This document shows positions 52,646 to 64,000 of a DNA stretch of 64,000 nucleotides, in pieces; position 1 is the first letter of the stretch; every line of letters begins with the position of its first letter. Location of the stretch: positions 59,753,444 through 59,817,443 of the forward strand of contig NC_081832.1 in NCBI RefSeq assembly GCF_030867095.1, read 5' to 3'. This stretch comes from Alligator mississippiensis. Its lineage: Eukaryota > Chordata > Crocodylia > Alligatoridae. The notes beneath the pieces are model-generated. The model had not been told where the DNA came from. It saw only the letters and a program-made list of their open reading frames with translations, and searched no databases. A program made the translations under genes and the position numbers.

Positions 52646-55600
52646 GATCCAGTAAAATATATTTTTAAACTAACCTTTCTTCTTGTGTATTTCCTGGATC
52701 ATCCCACCTACAACAACCCAGCCCAGCTACATCTTCATGAAGACAGAGATAACTCCTGCTGGGGCTTTTAGATTTGCCCTGTTGGTAATCTGCAGTTTAG
52801 GAATGAGTTTTGAAATCAGTTTACAGCCCACTTAACAAACAGTGATTATCCCCATTAGGAAAACAAAGCAAATTGCTTGCTGGAGTTGGAAGGGAGCTCT
52901 ATAAATATTAACCCTGATAGGTAGAGAGATTGTAAACCTCAAGGCAAAAAGTAAATGCCATATGTTGGTCCATTGCACGATACTTCTATCTTTAGCTTCC
53001 TGCACATGTCCTGGTGTGAGGCTTTAGTGAGAGTAAAGACAGTTCTCAATGCAATGTCCAGCTTGGGTTTGGGGAGATCCTGTTGCATCATAGACTTCTT
53101 GCATGACTTTGAGCAAGTCACTAGGTTTCTTTGTGCCTCAGGTACCCATCAGTCAATGGAGATAATATAATCCATCTGCCTTAGGTGACATCATCTGCTT
53201 TAAGAAGGGACATGTGGGTTGTGATTTCATCCCAGGGACATCTGAGTCCTCTCTGGCCTCAGCAAGCTTTTCCTTGGTGCAAGCAATAGGAATGAACTTA
53301 CCTTCTATTTTGCTGTCTTGATGGGGTTTGTCAACTGGAGGAAATAACCTGTAACAGGCATAAAATTAATTCTTTGCCCAGAGGTCAAACTGTGTGTATG
53401 TGTGTGTGCTCATGCTCAGAGCATGTTCTCTCTGTCCAAACTCAAACCATGACCCTTGTGGCCTAAAGAACAAGTCCCCTCTTGATTCCAAAAGGTCCTG
53501 CTGAGCTGAATGCTTCTCTACTGCCAGTTGTGCTCCATGTTACCACTCCCCTGCATATTACCGTTTTCATGCATGCAAAGGGTGTGGCAGGGCTTATATT
53601 GCCTGTGATATTAAGCCTTCAAAACATTATTCAAACAGGAAAGAAACCATCAGGTATGGAAAAATATGAATAGTACATTAGTAGTATGTCCAAACCCAAT
53701 TTCTTTCTGGAGAGGCACTATGTTGTCCTAATCAGCTTCTCTCTCTAAGAACTGTGCTTGGTTTATCCAGAGTTGTTTTGACACAGTCATCCTTCCAGAG
53801 AAGGCTGGGTGGGTGGTGCTGAAATCTGCTGCCCTCAAGCAAACAATTAAAAGCATTTAACTTACTAGAAAGCATGATCTCAGAATTCCTGATTCATCTG
53901 TGCCTCCAGACCTGGAGCTCTCAAGCCAAATGCCTCACAGCTCCATAGTCTTTCACTTAAAGAAAACAAAACAAGTCTTAGCCCTTGGCAACAGGCTACC
54001 AGAAGTTATAGTAAGCGCTGAGAAGTCAAACTGTTTGGAAACCTTCCTACTTTGAAATTTTAAAATTTCTGCTAAGGAGCATATTTGTGATGTGGGCAGT
54101 GATAATAGCATCTGAGGAAGGCCATTTGCATAAGTCATCCAAGATCACAATGGTAAAGGTGTTTCCACAACATACAGAGAAACCAACAGCCAGCCAGAGG
54201 AACTGAGGACAGAAGACTTTGAATGTACATCTTTTGGCCCTTTGTGAAGGTTGGGAATAAAAATCCATACTGAGCAGTTCTAGAATTTGTGAATGGTTGA
54301 GCATACGATAATTGAGGGTGATCAGGAGAGCCTGCTGCTTCTAAAATCATAGCAATTTCTAGTGGTTTCCATCAGTTATAGGTAGTAGTCCCCCAGTGTC
54401 TGGTCATCTCAGCTGAGAACCGGAAACAAAATTGTGTTCAAATTTATTTCTTCATTAATTGTCATCACGGCTTGTGACTATGGGAAAGATGGAAATGACA
54501 TGACACATTGCACTGTGCTAACACTTGGGTAACTTTTATCCCCTTCACTAATAGCTTGCCTTGTTATTGCTCTTTATTCTATGTAAGGACTCTACTTTAT
54601 TGTGATTCGTAAACTACACTCTGCAACCCCACTGCTAAAGCCCTGGAAGTGCAAATAAGTGGAAAACACAGCAGCAGTGGAAGAAGTTATCAAAATTGTA
54701 GATTCATTGTTAAATTGGAGCCCAGCTGTCATTGGATTCCATTTGCTATCTCTGAAGTGAAGAGTTTTGTGGGCCAGGCGGATCAGGAAGTTGGGCTATG
54801 AGATAGAGAGCACCACTGTAAACAATGCCTGTTCCAGTGGTGGCTCTTGGCACTGGATTTATGACCCAAATACCTTCTTCTGGGCAGATTTAAGCCCTCA
54901 GATTGACCATGACCTCTCCATTCAATAATAAGCAAATTTTATTGATGCACAGTGATAACAGATAAGAATAATGCACACAATTCTATATGTACCAGTCCTA
55001 GAGTCAAGGTACATCTGGCCGGTACACAAGCTTCACCCTGAGATTCTTTCTTGAATGTCAGATGTCAGCAGCCTGGAGGTCAAAAGCTGACCCCCCACTT
55101 CCAGCCACCCCCCACCCCACCCCCCGCCAGTGTGGTGGGTGAGATGGGCTGGTGATATGCTCTCTCTCCATGGCAGCTTCGGGTTCCCCTCTTGCAGATC
55201 CTTTGCTGCTCTGAAATCCCTCCTTTTGTATCCTTTTCTCCCCTTTGATGACTTCATCTCTGGGCCTTGTTGATTGGTTTCCCTGTGGTTATCATACTGT
55301 CCACGTTCTGTCCTGTCAACCTGTTTCTTTATTCCAACAAACCATCACATGCACACATGTTACTTTGGTTATTTAACAGTCCTCCTGATTTGATCTGTTC
55401 CCCAAAGCCAGAAATCCCAGGGCCCTGCATTTGGGCACTGTGACCTGGTGCCAATGCTGCAGAGTCCCTTATCTCTGTTATGGAAGTGTAGTACATGTCT
55501 TCAGTTTCCTAGCCTGTGTGTCTGGTTGCTGCTTGCCTGTGGCAGACACAGAGGGCCTTGAAGGAAACTTTGTCACAAACAGGCATTTAGAAATCAATTA

Positions 55601-58161
55601 ACTCTTGCCATTGCCCCTGGACCATTGTTCTAATGCAATATCTACTTTACCTACAAGCCAGTTCCCAAAAGCCAACATCTAAATACCATTTTCATGCCTT
55701 TAGTGACCAAAAAAATCTGACAGCTGGAAATAAAAATGAGCAGGTGCTTTCAATGACAGAAGTATTCATAGAAGAGAGGTGCTCATGTCCTCAAACCTAC
55801 CATCAAACAAAGGTTCTTAGAGATAGCAATTGGTCCTTCAGGGCCAGGCAGGGCAGGGGTTTGCATGAGAGAAGCATATACCACTTCTGTCCATATTGCA
55901 CTGTATTTGGCATTAAAACAGAAGCAACTCTATCCTCTTGGGTCATTTTGTGGCCTCTCACTATCACTGAATTGATTCTAAAACAGACAAGTATACTACC
56001 TTTGTCCAAGAGGCTGAGAGCAGCTACTTACCAGTGGCTTCCCCAGCACGTTGGATAAAGATGGTTGGTCTTGTATGCTTGCAGCAAGATAGCAAAGGGC
56101 TAATGTAACAGAAAACTCCCCATGTTCTCTGCTGTTTTTGTCTTCTGCAAGATGGGGCCAGATGTTCACAGCTTGAACATCTGTGTCTGGATGATTACTG
56201 ATAATTGACCTTGGACCCCTTGCTATGAGTGGGGAGGTGGTAACAGGTGAATCAGCTCTTTCAGAGAGAAAAACATTTCCAGTGTAATAGTAGAGCCTAG
56301 CAGTGTGGATCAGTATGGGGTAAACTCATCTGTCAGTGGGACCGTACAGACCATTAATATTAATCCACTTGGTGGAATACATCCAGCTCATGAACGGGTG
56401 GTGCTCAGTCAGCTATTTCCATCCCTATGTGACTTGTAATGACAACATTGAGACTTAGGTGGTTTCTGACCATACTCTGGATCTTATTTTGGGATTGGAT
56501 TTCCAGAATAGGGGTTTGAGGAGCATACTGGTGACTTGGTCTAACAAGAAACTCTTCCAGTGATGCCAGGAACTATCTCTCTGTCAAAGATTCCTTTATG
56601 GTACGCAGGGTTACGTTGTAAAAAAATAGGAAAAAGGAAACTACAAGACGCAGACAGGATCTCATTATTCTTCTGGGCTCTCTAGCTTGCTGATAGAATA
56701 AATGCAGCCTTGTGCAGCCTGATGCCATCTGTGAAATCCTTGATCAGCATAAGTACTTGTGGAAGGGAAATTGGAGTCTCCTCCAGACCTTAAGAGGGTG
56801 CACACCCAACATGACTGACTAACCCACTTCCCAGCATCTCTCAGACATAATATACTTTCTCTGCACCAGCCCGTGAGCTACTTTTGTCCTTGTCTCCAAA
56901 TGCTTTCTCCCACTGCAAATCACATTCAGAGCATACCAGGGTGTCCTAACAGTCTGTGAGGGAGGATGTGCCTGTAACCCAAGCACACATTGGCCCAACT
57001 TGAGCTTTATCACTAAAATTGACTTTGAATAAAACGCTAATGACAAGATTCTATTCCACCCACCGGGCACCTGAGTGGATTAGGTATCTAGGTGTGATCT
57101 ATTCCACACTGTTCAAGTCCCTGATAATCCATTAATGCATCTACTTCTGTAACACATTGTCATCTTACCTTTATGGCTGATTACAAAAAAAGCAGTGTGG
57201 AGGAGAAAACCCACCTACCTTTTGTATTAACAGTTTTTCAGGGACTCAAGCACCATGGCATAGAATTGCACTCAAGTACCTAAGTGGAATAGAAGCTGGC
57301 TCTGAATGAATACAAAGTCTTTATATCGTCCAGCAGAGAAGCCAACAGTTGGTCCTTTGAACATTAAAATAGGCATGGGAGCATTGGAAGTCCAATACTG
57401 TGATAAAGGCTTGACCCTAAATCAGTGAATTCAATGAGAGTTTTGCCATTGGCTTCAACAAGCACAGGGTTTGGCCATATGAAAATGTTTCACACTGTTC
57501 TAGTACCTGTGAAACTTCAGTTAGTGGAAACCTCGTGAGTGACTGAGCCTGGCAAACGTAGGCTGCCTCCAAAAACAATTGACTTGTTCTCTCTGCAATA
57601 AATTTTCCAACTACTATAGGGATAGAAATCGATTATTTTTGGACTAGATTGGCTGGTGCCATTGTGCTACATCAAGTCAGGTAAAGGACAATAAACACCT
57701 TACTGCTGCTTTCGCTCCCCCTGTCCCCCATGTCCCCTCACTGATCTGAGACATCTTTTCACACCAGTCTTCGTGTATATTGATTGCAAAAGTCCCAATT
57801 TTTCATCCAAATGATCTTCAGCTTGGGAAATTTAAATAAAAAAATGTATGCTGATTATTTGTTCAGCTCTCGCTTCCACTTGGAGGCCTGCAGGAGAGTT
57901 GAGGGCAAAGTAAGGGTCTTTGACAAGTGAGCCAAAGACAGTGCAAGCATAATATAACATCATCAATTCTCTGATTCACATTTATGTGTTCGGTTACTTG
58001 TCTAGCTGTTCTGTAAGTATTTTAAGTAGACATTCTACGTAGTGTCCTTCATTGTAGCAGAGAGCCCTAGAAAAAAATCCCATATTATTGAAAGTAAAGT
58101 AGATTATTTTGAGCCATTTCACTCAGAAGCAAGGTGACTATAGTAATGGCTAGTGACAGGA
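52646..58161. other. Intergenic, nothing firm
   Basis: About 5.5 kb with no exon I can support. A 141-codon open frame (55633-56058) has no recognised domain. A C-rich patch lies at 55090-55130. Old, unclassifiable repeats may be present. Confidence 0.45.
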
Positions 58162-58210
58162 TAACTTACAGAAATCTGAACTTGGTATCAAAGAGCCATT
58201 AGCCAGAAGT
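58162..58210. repeat. About 50-bp direct repeat, copy A
   Basis: TAACTTACAGAAATCTGAAC, then TTGGTATCAAAGAGCCATTA and GCCAGAAGT. Nearly the same text occurs at 61839-61890. Confidence 0.85.
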
Positions 58211-61200
58211 AATGGCTTTAATAGCACATCCATCAGGTCCCTTGTTGGGTCTGTATTGCATGCAGTAATCAAACTACATTAAGTGTCACAATTAATCTCA
58301 GATTATGACCCATGGAAATGCGTGAATATCCAATGACTACTCATTAATGGTCTGGTACATGGCTTAGGCTCTTATTATGATGATCCTTATATTTGTATTG
58401 ATAAGACAATCTTACCAACAGCTTGGTATACCTGGTAGCCAAGAGCTGTTACATGCTCCCTTCCACTTTCTTGTGACTGGCAAAGGGGAAGACAGCCAGG
58501 TAAGAATTAGTACCTGCAGTTAACAGAGGTAATGTGCTAAAAAGAAAAAGGCAGAGAGAAAGGGGTCTGTGGCATGCTCACACACACATACAAAATTTCA
58601 ATTAATTTGAGATTCTGGTGAATTTTAGTGTTTCACAAGGTAGACATGGAACCCATATGTTGGGAGTCAGGCATCTTAGGGGTAGGAACTGTTTGTATTT
58701 CCTACACATCTCGTCAAATACACTTCAATTTCAGTCTTTTCTGCTGTGTATTATTCCAGTCCTGAAACCCTTCACAGCTCTAGATACTTCTACCCAGATG
58801 ACACACAAATGTTTTTTTAATGTAGGTCATATATGAAAAGGCAACTGTTGTTTTCATGTCTACAATTTGAGGGTAGATTGAGGCTTGGCCTTTAAATTGC
58901 TTGAAAAATAATTGCTAATTGTACATTGTAAAGCATATATCCCATCTAAGATATCCTCCTTTATTTTCATACATTGCTCCCCTCCAGGAGTAAAAGCTGG
59001 CAATATAAACTAAATGCTAAAATAGAAGTGAGGGAGACAAGTATGAGGGACAAAAAAACTCCATAAGCATTCATTTCATGGTGTTTATTAGAGTGACCTC
59101 CTTGGTAGCAGCTCAGTAAGCAATACAGCCTCTGACTGCCTGAAGCACTGGCATTTACAGAACATGAACCATGCATTTACTGCCTTGTGTTTCTCCAGAC
59201 AGTCTCGCTCATCAGTTAACTGAAATGCACAGTTTCTTCTTTGCACTCTTCTTCAGAGCTTCCTTCTATTCTGCAGGCACTATTTGCAATGTGTTTATTA
59301 CGCGTGATTATTTTTCTATCTTTTCTAAAACAACACAAGAGAATGGTGGCTTTGAATTTTGGAATAGTGATCATTTGTAGCATAAGATGTGGGATCAGGG
59401 CAACAAGCTACCATGCTATGGCTCCAGCTGTGCAGCCTCCCTCAGGACTTGTTCCAAAAAGCTCACCCAGCTGTACACCTCGTTATTAAGGCTGAGGAGT
59501 TAAAGGTGGCTGGATATGATACTAAACCCATCATTCTTCTGCATGCTGTTGAATAGAGGAACTGGCTTGACTTAACCAGGCTAGCTTCAGGGGTTATTAG
59601 GTCCACACAGCTCTTTTTCTGAGCAGACAAAAGAGCAGCTCCCCGTTGTAACTCATGGTACTTTGCAGGAAGCCCCATGAGTTTCAACGATCCCCTGGAC
59701 CCAACAGACGTTCACTAGCAATGCCCTTCCCCTCTCCCAGTCCCAGCACTGTTTTCATAATGGGAGGAGGGAAAGGGAGCAAAGGGAGCTTGTTCTGGGG
59801 GTTGCCCCGCCAGCAATGGAGGGTGGGGTGAGTAGATTGGAGCCCCCAAAGTGGAGGGCTAGCAGGTAGCAAATCATAAAGCAGGTAGTACATCATATCC
59901 TTTTCAGATGAAAAGCTACATGTTAGAGAAGGTATTTGGCTCATAAAACCCAACCAAAAGAAGATGGATAGGAAGATTGGACTAAACTGGATTCCCAGCC
60001 TATCCTTGAGCCATTATCTCATTTCTTTACAACTTCCTTTTATCATCAATAAACTTTCTTAAGTGCTCTTAATTAGTTTTTGTATTTGCTTCTCTAGGCA
60101 GGTTCCCTACTGGCAATGTCCCAAAATACTTCTTGCCGGACCTAGAATAGTCTGCAAAACACAGGTACATATGCTGAAGTTGGGTGAGCTGTGGTGTAGG
60201 GAGCCACCTTTCTACTAGCCAGCTGTTGTATGAGCACTTTATCACTGGCCAGAACATGTAAAACAGGATCTAAACACAGGCATCAGGCAATGCTACTAAG
60301 AGGCTCAAACATGACACTCTGGAGATATGCTGTATGCACCGACATGTAAATTGTTCGTGGAAAGTATGCTTGGTAATGCTGCAGTCTGCAAGCCAGTATT
60401 GATGTGCATGAATAAGTAAAACATTTGTTCACTGGTTGCAATGCACTTTAGATGGAATACATGATGAAAGAGAAATTCTTCCCAATTCTATGTAGTTCAG
60501 TCAGTGTGAGGACCAAGACTAGCCCCATAAATCAACTGCACAAAATTATATCTGCCCTTTTATTACAGTTTTTTTAATGGAAAGTAGATAAGATACCAGG
60601 TTTTAAGTGATTATCAGTTGAGTCTTATTATATACCAGTGTAATCCTAGTATTTGATGAAGTGAAAGGGGTGATCATACACAAGACAGGAGAGAACACCA
60701 TTGAAAGATGAAACAAGTGATGTTACTATAAGGGTGTAAAGGAAGAAAGTGAGGACAGAGAAGCCTTGGAGGTAGTTAGTGGGATAGGACTGGGAAAAAA
60801 GGAAACTTAAAAACCTTACTTTGTGACTCAGGAACCTTATTGTTCGAGGCTAAGAGGTCTGATTCTCCCTCAACTACATATTCAGTTCTGCCTATGTGCT
60901 AAACAAGTGTATAACATTATTATTCTGATGTGGTGGCATTTTACGCTCTCTTTGCATGCGTGAATGGCAAGACGGGATGTGAGGCAGGGGAGAATCAGGA
61001 TTCACTATTCAGCAAATTCAGAAACAATTCTTGCCTTCAGCAGTCAGACCTATGTATATAGTTCCATGGTGGTCTCTGGGGCTCTTGATTTATACAAGCA
61101 AAGGATCTGACCCTCCAGAAAAAGCTGGTTTAACTGGTTTCCCACCAATGTTGATAATATTCATGCTGTGTCTTAGGGCTGACTGTTTCCCTAGCATTCT

Positions 61201-61382
61201 TTTCATAACAGTGGCTACAAATCGTAGCCCTGATATAACAATCCCCTTGAAACAGCTATTAAGCAGTCACTAGGACTCATATCTTGCAGTCTCCTCCTCC
61301 ACCAGGCTGTGGTATAATTGTTCTAGATCATATAGCTTTCTCAGCATCAGAGAGCTAATCAAAGAGACACTGTCGTCCCCCT
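58211..61382. other. Intergenic
   Basis: No gene or named repeat recognised in about 3.2 kb. Confidence 0.45.
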
Positions 61383-61395
61383 CCCCCCCCCCCCC
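61383..61395. repeat. Poly-C tract
   Basis: 13 C in a row, preceded by CCCCCT, within a C-rich stretch. Confidence 0.85.
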
Positions 61396-61838
61396 GCAAA
61401 CACTTTACCCATGCAGAAAGGCTCAGCTGATTACATATTACCACTTAAAAATACTGTAAATAATACAGAAAAAATGGAATTAACTCTCATGCAATGTACA
61501 CAGAGGAATTTTATTTATAAAAATGACAGATGTATCACACACTACTCAGCACTGTACTTCTGCTGTGCTGAATCTCACCTGAGCACCTGATATGGGCTCC
61601 AAACTCACTAGCCAGAATGGGCAATGAAATGGCAGACTCCCAATCTGCTGCAGTCATTCAACAAGCAGGTAAATGAAGCTTTAGAGAAGGAACCAAGTGC
61701 TGGCTCCAATCACGAGACACCCCAAATCCCCAGAGAAGTACTGGGTCATTTTGGTGTCTGACAGTGTAATTCACTGGGCATGCAGAAACATTGCTGTAAC
61801 TGTTGATTTGATGGTAGCTGCCAGGTAGCTTTACAGGC

Positions 61839-61890
61839 TAACTTACAGAAACCTCCTGAACTTGGTATCAATGAGCCATTAGCCAGAAGT
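61839..61890. repeat. About 50-bp direct repeat, copy B
   Basis: TAACTTACAGAAACCTCCTG, then AACTTGGTATCAATGAGCCA and TTAGCCAGAAGT. It differs from copy A by a 3-base indel and a few substitutions. Confidence 0.85.
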
Positions 61891-64000
61891 GACACAGAAC
61901 ACAGACATTTGTATTTCTTAAATATGCTAAGTGGTTTGGAATAGGGGGTCTCTGTTTCAAAGCCACTGACCATTTTGCCTAGCGAGTTGAATATCTCAGT
62001 TGAATGTTTTCCATGAGAAAGATACAGTATTGAGGATTTTTTTTCTTAAATTAAGAACAGATATATTGTCAAAGCACATTAAAATACATAGAGAGTAAAC
62101 AACAGGCCAAGAACATGAGAGGAAAGATGAAACACCATTGCACCACTACCATTGCATCACCATGCAACTGGTCCCATACCATTTACAGATATCTTCAGCT
62201 AATCTTTTCCAGCGCCTTCTTGTGGGGACAGAGAAGAAGCTTTGTTAGATATTATTTGAAGAAGTTTGACACTTGGGATGAATGCGATGATCCATCATTT
62301 TGTTCTACAGCCTTAGCTGTTAATCCTGCAAACAATCTTGTGAGCAGTATTCCTTATACAAACGGTTTCACGGAAGCCTGAACCATGTGAAAATCAACTC
62401 TGTGAGAACATGGTTGCAGAACTTAGGTCTAATGATAAACCTATAATTGCCTCATATTATGTAACCTGCCCACTCTTTTAGAGCACTTGTTACATTTACT
62501 GCCAGTGCTTATAGTCACAAGCATTGGTTCTTCACCCATTTATAATCACCTCATTTTCTAGATGAAAAAAACTGTTTAGTTCTACCCTTTCATCAAATTA
62601 GGACTATTAAAGGAACAGAAAGAGAACCTTTAGCAACAACTCTGTCCTGGGTGAGAAGAACATATCAAGGAAGTCAAGGATAGTTAGACATGGTAATAGG
62701 AAACCCATTTGCCCTTAGATACAAAATCTTCTTACTAAGCAATATTTTTTCTTTGTTCAGAGTAGTTCTTTTACAGTAAATACCTGTCACATAGCAACAG
62801 AACATTAATAAAATAATATATATATATATATGTGTGTGTTAAGCTCCCACATTTAGAAGCTTTTAATGGAGAAACACTTAATTCCTTTTTTAAAAAATAA
62901 TAATAAATAATGTCAACTTTTTTTCTTTACATTAAAAAATCTGTACATGATAACACAATGTAACAAAATACAGTTCTGTTTTGCACGTTGTGGCTGTCAT
63001 CTTTGGGGTACATCTTCATCCAAGAGGTTACAGGTTCACAGTCTTGAACCTGCACATTTCCCCCTCAATTAAAATCAGACTCCCAAGGTCCCTAGCTCTA
63101 CAGCCATGCGTGTTATTCACATGCAAAGGAGGAATCTTCTTACAGGAAACATAGTAACATATGCATGCAGGAAGTACCTAGGAACTGAGATTTTTGTAAG
63201 GGGACAAGTGTGTACAGCAATAGTTGGAAGTTCTAAAACTTCTTAAATAAGTGTCAGAGCTGGAAGGAATCAAAAAAAAATCATGCAAATGGGATTTATT
63301 CTTACAGCTTTAGCTAGAAAAGCTCTTTAGATGACACATATTTATCAAGATGGCACTTAGTGATCAATTACAGATTGATATTCTCCAATCTCTTCACCAA
63401 CCTTCTTTTACAGTAGGAGCGCCCAAAGTTTGCCCAAATAAGGACTGCACTGATGACTTGCCAGGAGATTGGGACCCACATCTAATTGCAGGAAATAGAA
63501 CAGAACATGACTGCTGTCTTCTGGCACTTAGCTCAAGATGAAATAGCATTTGCAGGGACTTGCACAGTCCCTGTGGGCCATATATCCTTACCAAATATAG
63601 TACATCTCTGTGGGGCTTGTTTCAGATCTTCATGGGCTGCTTTTGCTCCATGAATCTTCCAACAGAGATCTTGGTTGAAAAGACTTATTAAAAAGCATCT
63701 ACAGAACAAGACTTCATGGGATGGGCGGAAATCAGCAGTTCATGCTGACATCACACAAATAAAGCATATAAAAAAACCCTCACATTTTAATAAAGAATAC
63801 GGAAGTGCTACCTCTCCTGATAGCACCATAATATGTGGGTGTGACCTTAAAAAGATAAAGGAAGAATTTACCATGGTTTCATGTTAGGTTTTCAAGTCAA
63901 ATTTTGAAATTATAAGATCACAATATCATTGTCAAAAAACAAGGAGGTGGCCTGTGCAAAGATGGCAGCGGAGGAAAAAATAGCACTCTGTTTTTGAGCG
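61891..64000. other. Intergenic to window end
   Basis: No confirmed gene. An 88-codon frame (62115-62381) is open on the + strand; its last 50 residues have a balanced composition but no recognised family. No HTR4 exon (the mammalian convergent neighbour) was recognised on the minus strand. Confidence 0.45.
62816..62839. repeat. (TA)n(TG)n microsatellite
   Basis: A TA repeat of about eight units followed by about four TG units. Confidence 0.9.

Noticed and set aside
55633-56058. 141-codon open frame downstream
   Set aside because: No recognised family or exon structure. Possible remnant of an old repeat, but not supportable by reading alone.
63951-64000. AAGATGGCAGCGG near the right edge, resembling a YY1 promoter motif
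   Set aside because: It is a single motif without a CpG-rich context, cut off by the window end.
47206-64000. HTR4 terminal exons on the minus strand
   Set aside because: None of the known C-terminal peptide segments could be recognised in the minus-strand frames.

Overview
The window is vertebrate nuclear DNA, most likely from a crocodilian. CR1 LINE fragments dominate the recognisable repeats. The copy ending near 33958 has the tail I associate with crocodilian CR1 (a GACCCCAG box, then TGGACTTGATCTGCTCAGG and a CTATGAA-type end). Short hAT and TA-target DNA transposons fill much of the rest. The species call is inference; the repeat identities come from reading the sequence.

One protein-coding gene can be supported, and it is complete: FBXO38, on the + strand. 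It has a CpG-island promoter with a non-coding first exon near 10.1-10.3 kb, then 21 coding exons from the ATG at 16069 to the TGA at 46433-46435, then a 3' UTR with several AATAAA signals to about 47.2 kb. The coding exons total 3564 nt (1187 codons plus stop). Every junction keeps frame and has GT/AG ends. The human protein is about 1188 residues, so nothing large is missing. The order of parts is: N-terminal F-box (about residues 30-75), a long leucine-rich-repeat-like region (about 90-470), an Asn/His-rich and acidic low-complexity region (about 480-640), a Ser/Cys-rich region in one 720-nt exon, a basic nuclear-localisation-like patch (about 898-905), and a conserved C-terminal region (918-1187).

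Region by region: 1-10 kb is intergenic, with a short tandem repeat, a CR1 3' end, hAT remnants and two inverted copies of an unnamed dispersed repeat. 10-10.6 kb is the promoter. 10.3-46.4 kb is FBXO38; its introns hold a TA-flanked Tigger-like element, a foldback element, two further TA-flanked elements, several CR1 fragments, two hAT copies and a 25-base poly-C tract. Intron 21 (42.5-46.3 kb) holds CR1 copies broken by DNA-transposon insertions. 47.2-64 kb has no recognisable coding exon. In mammals the next gene is HTR4 in convergent orientation, but none of its exons could be identified here.

No new multi-gene system was found. The observations most worth a second look are the foldback element in intron 1, the palindromic element at 48.55-48.77 kb, the dispersed repeat family with four copies (one of them a palindrome), an unexplained 50-bp direct repeat at 58.2 and 61.8 kb, a possible upstream ORF built on a YY1-like motif in exon 1, and an in-frame NAGNAG acceptor at exon 15.
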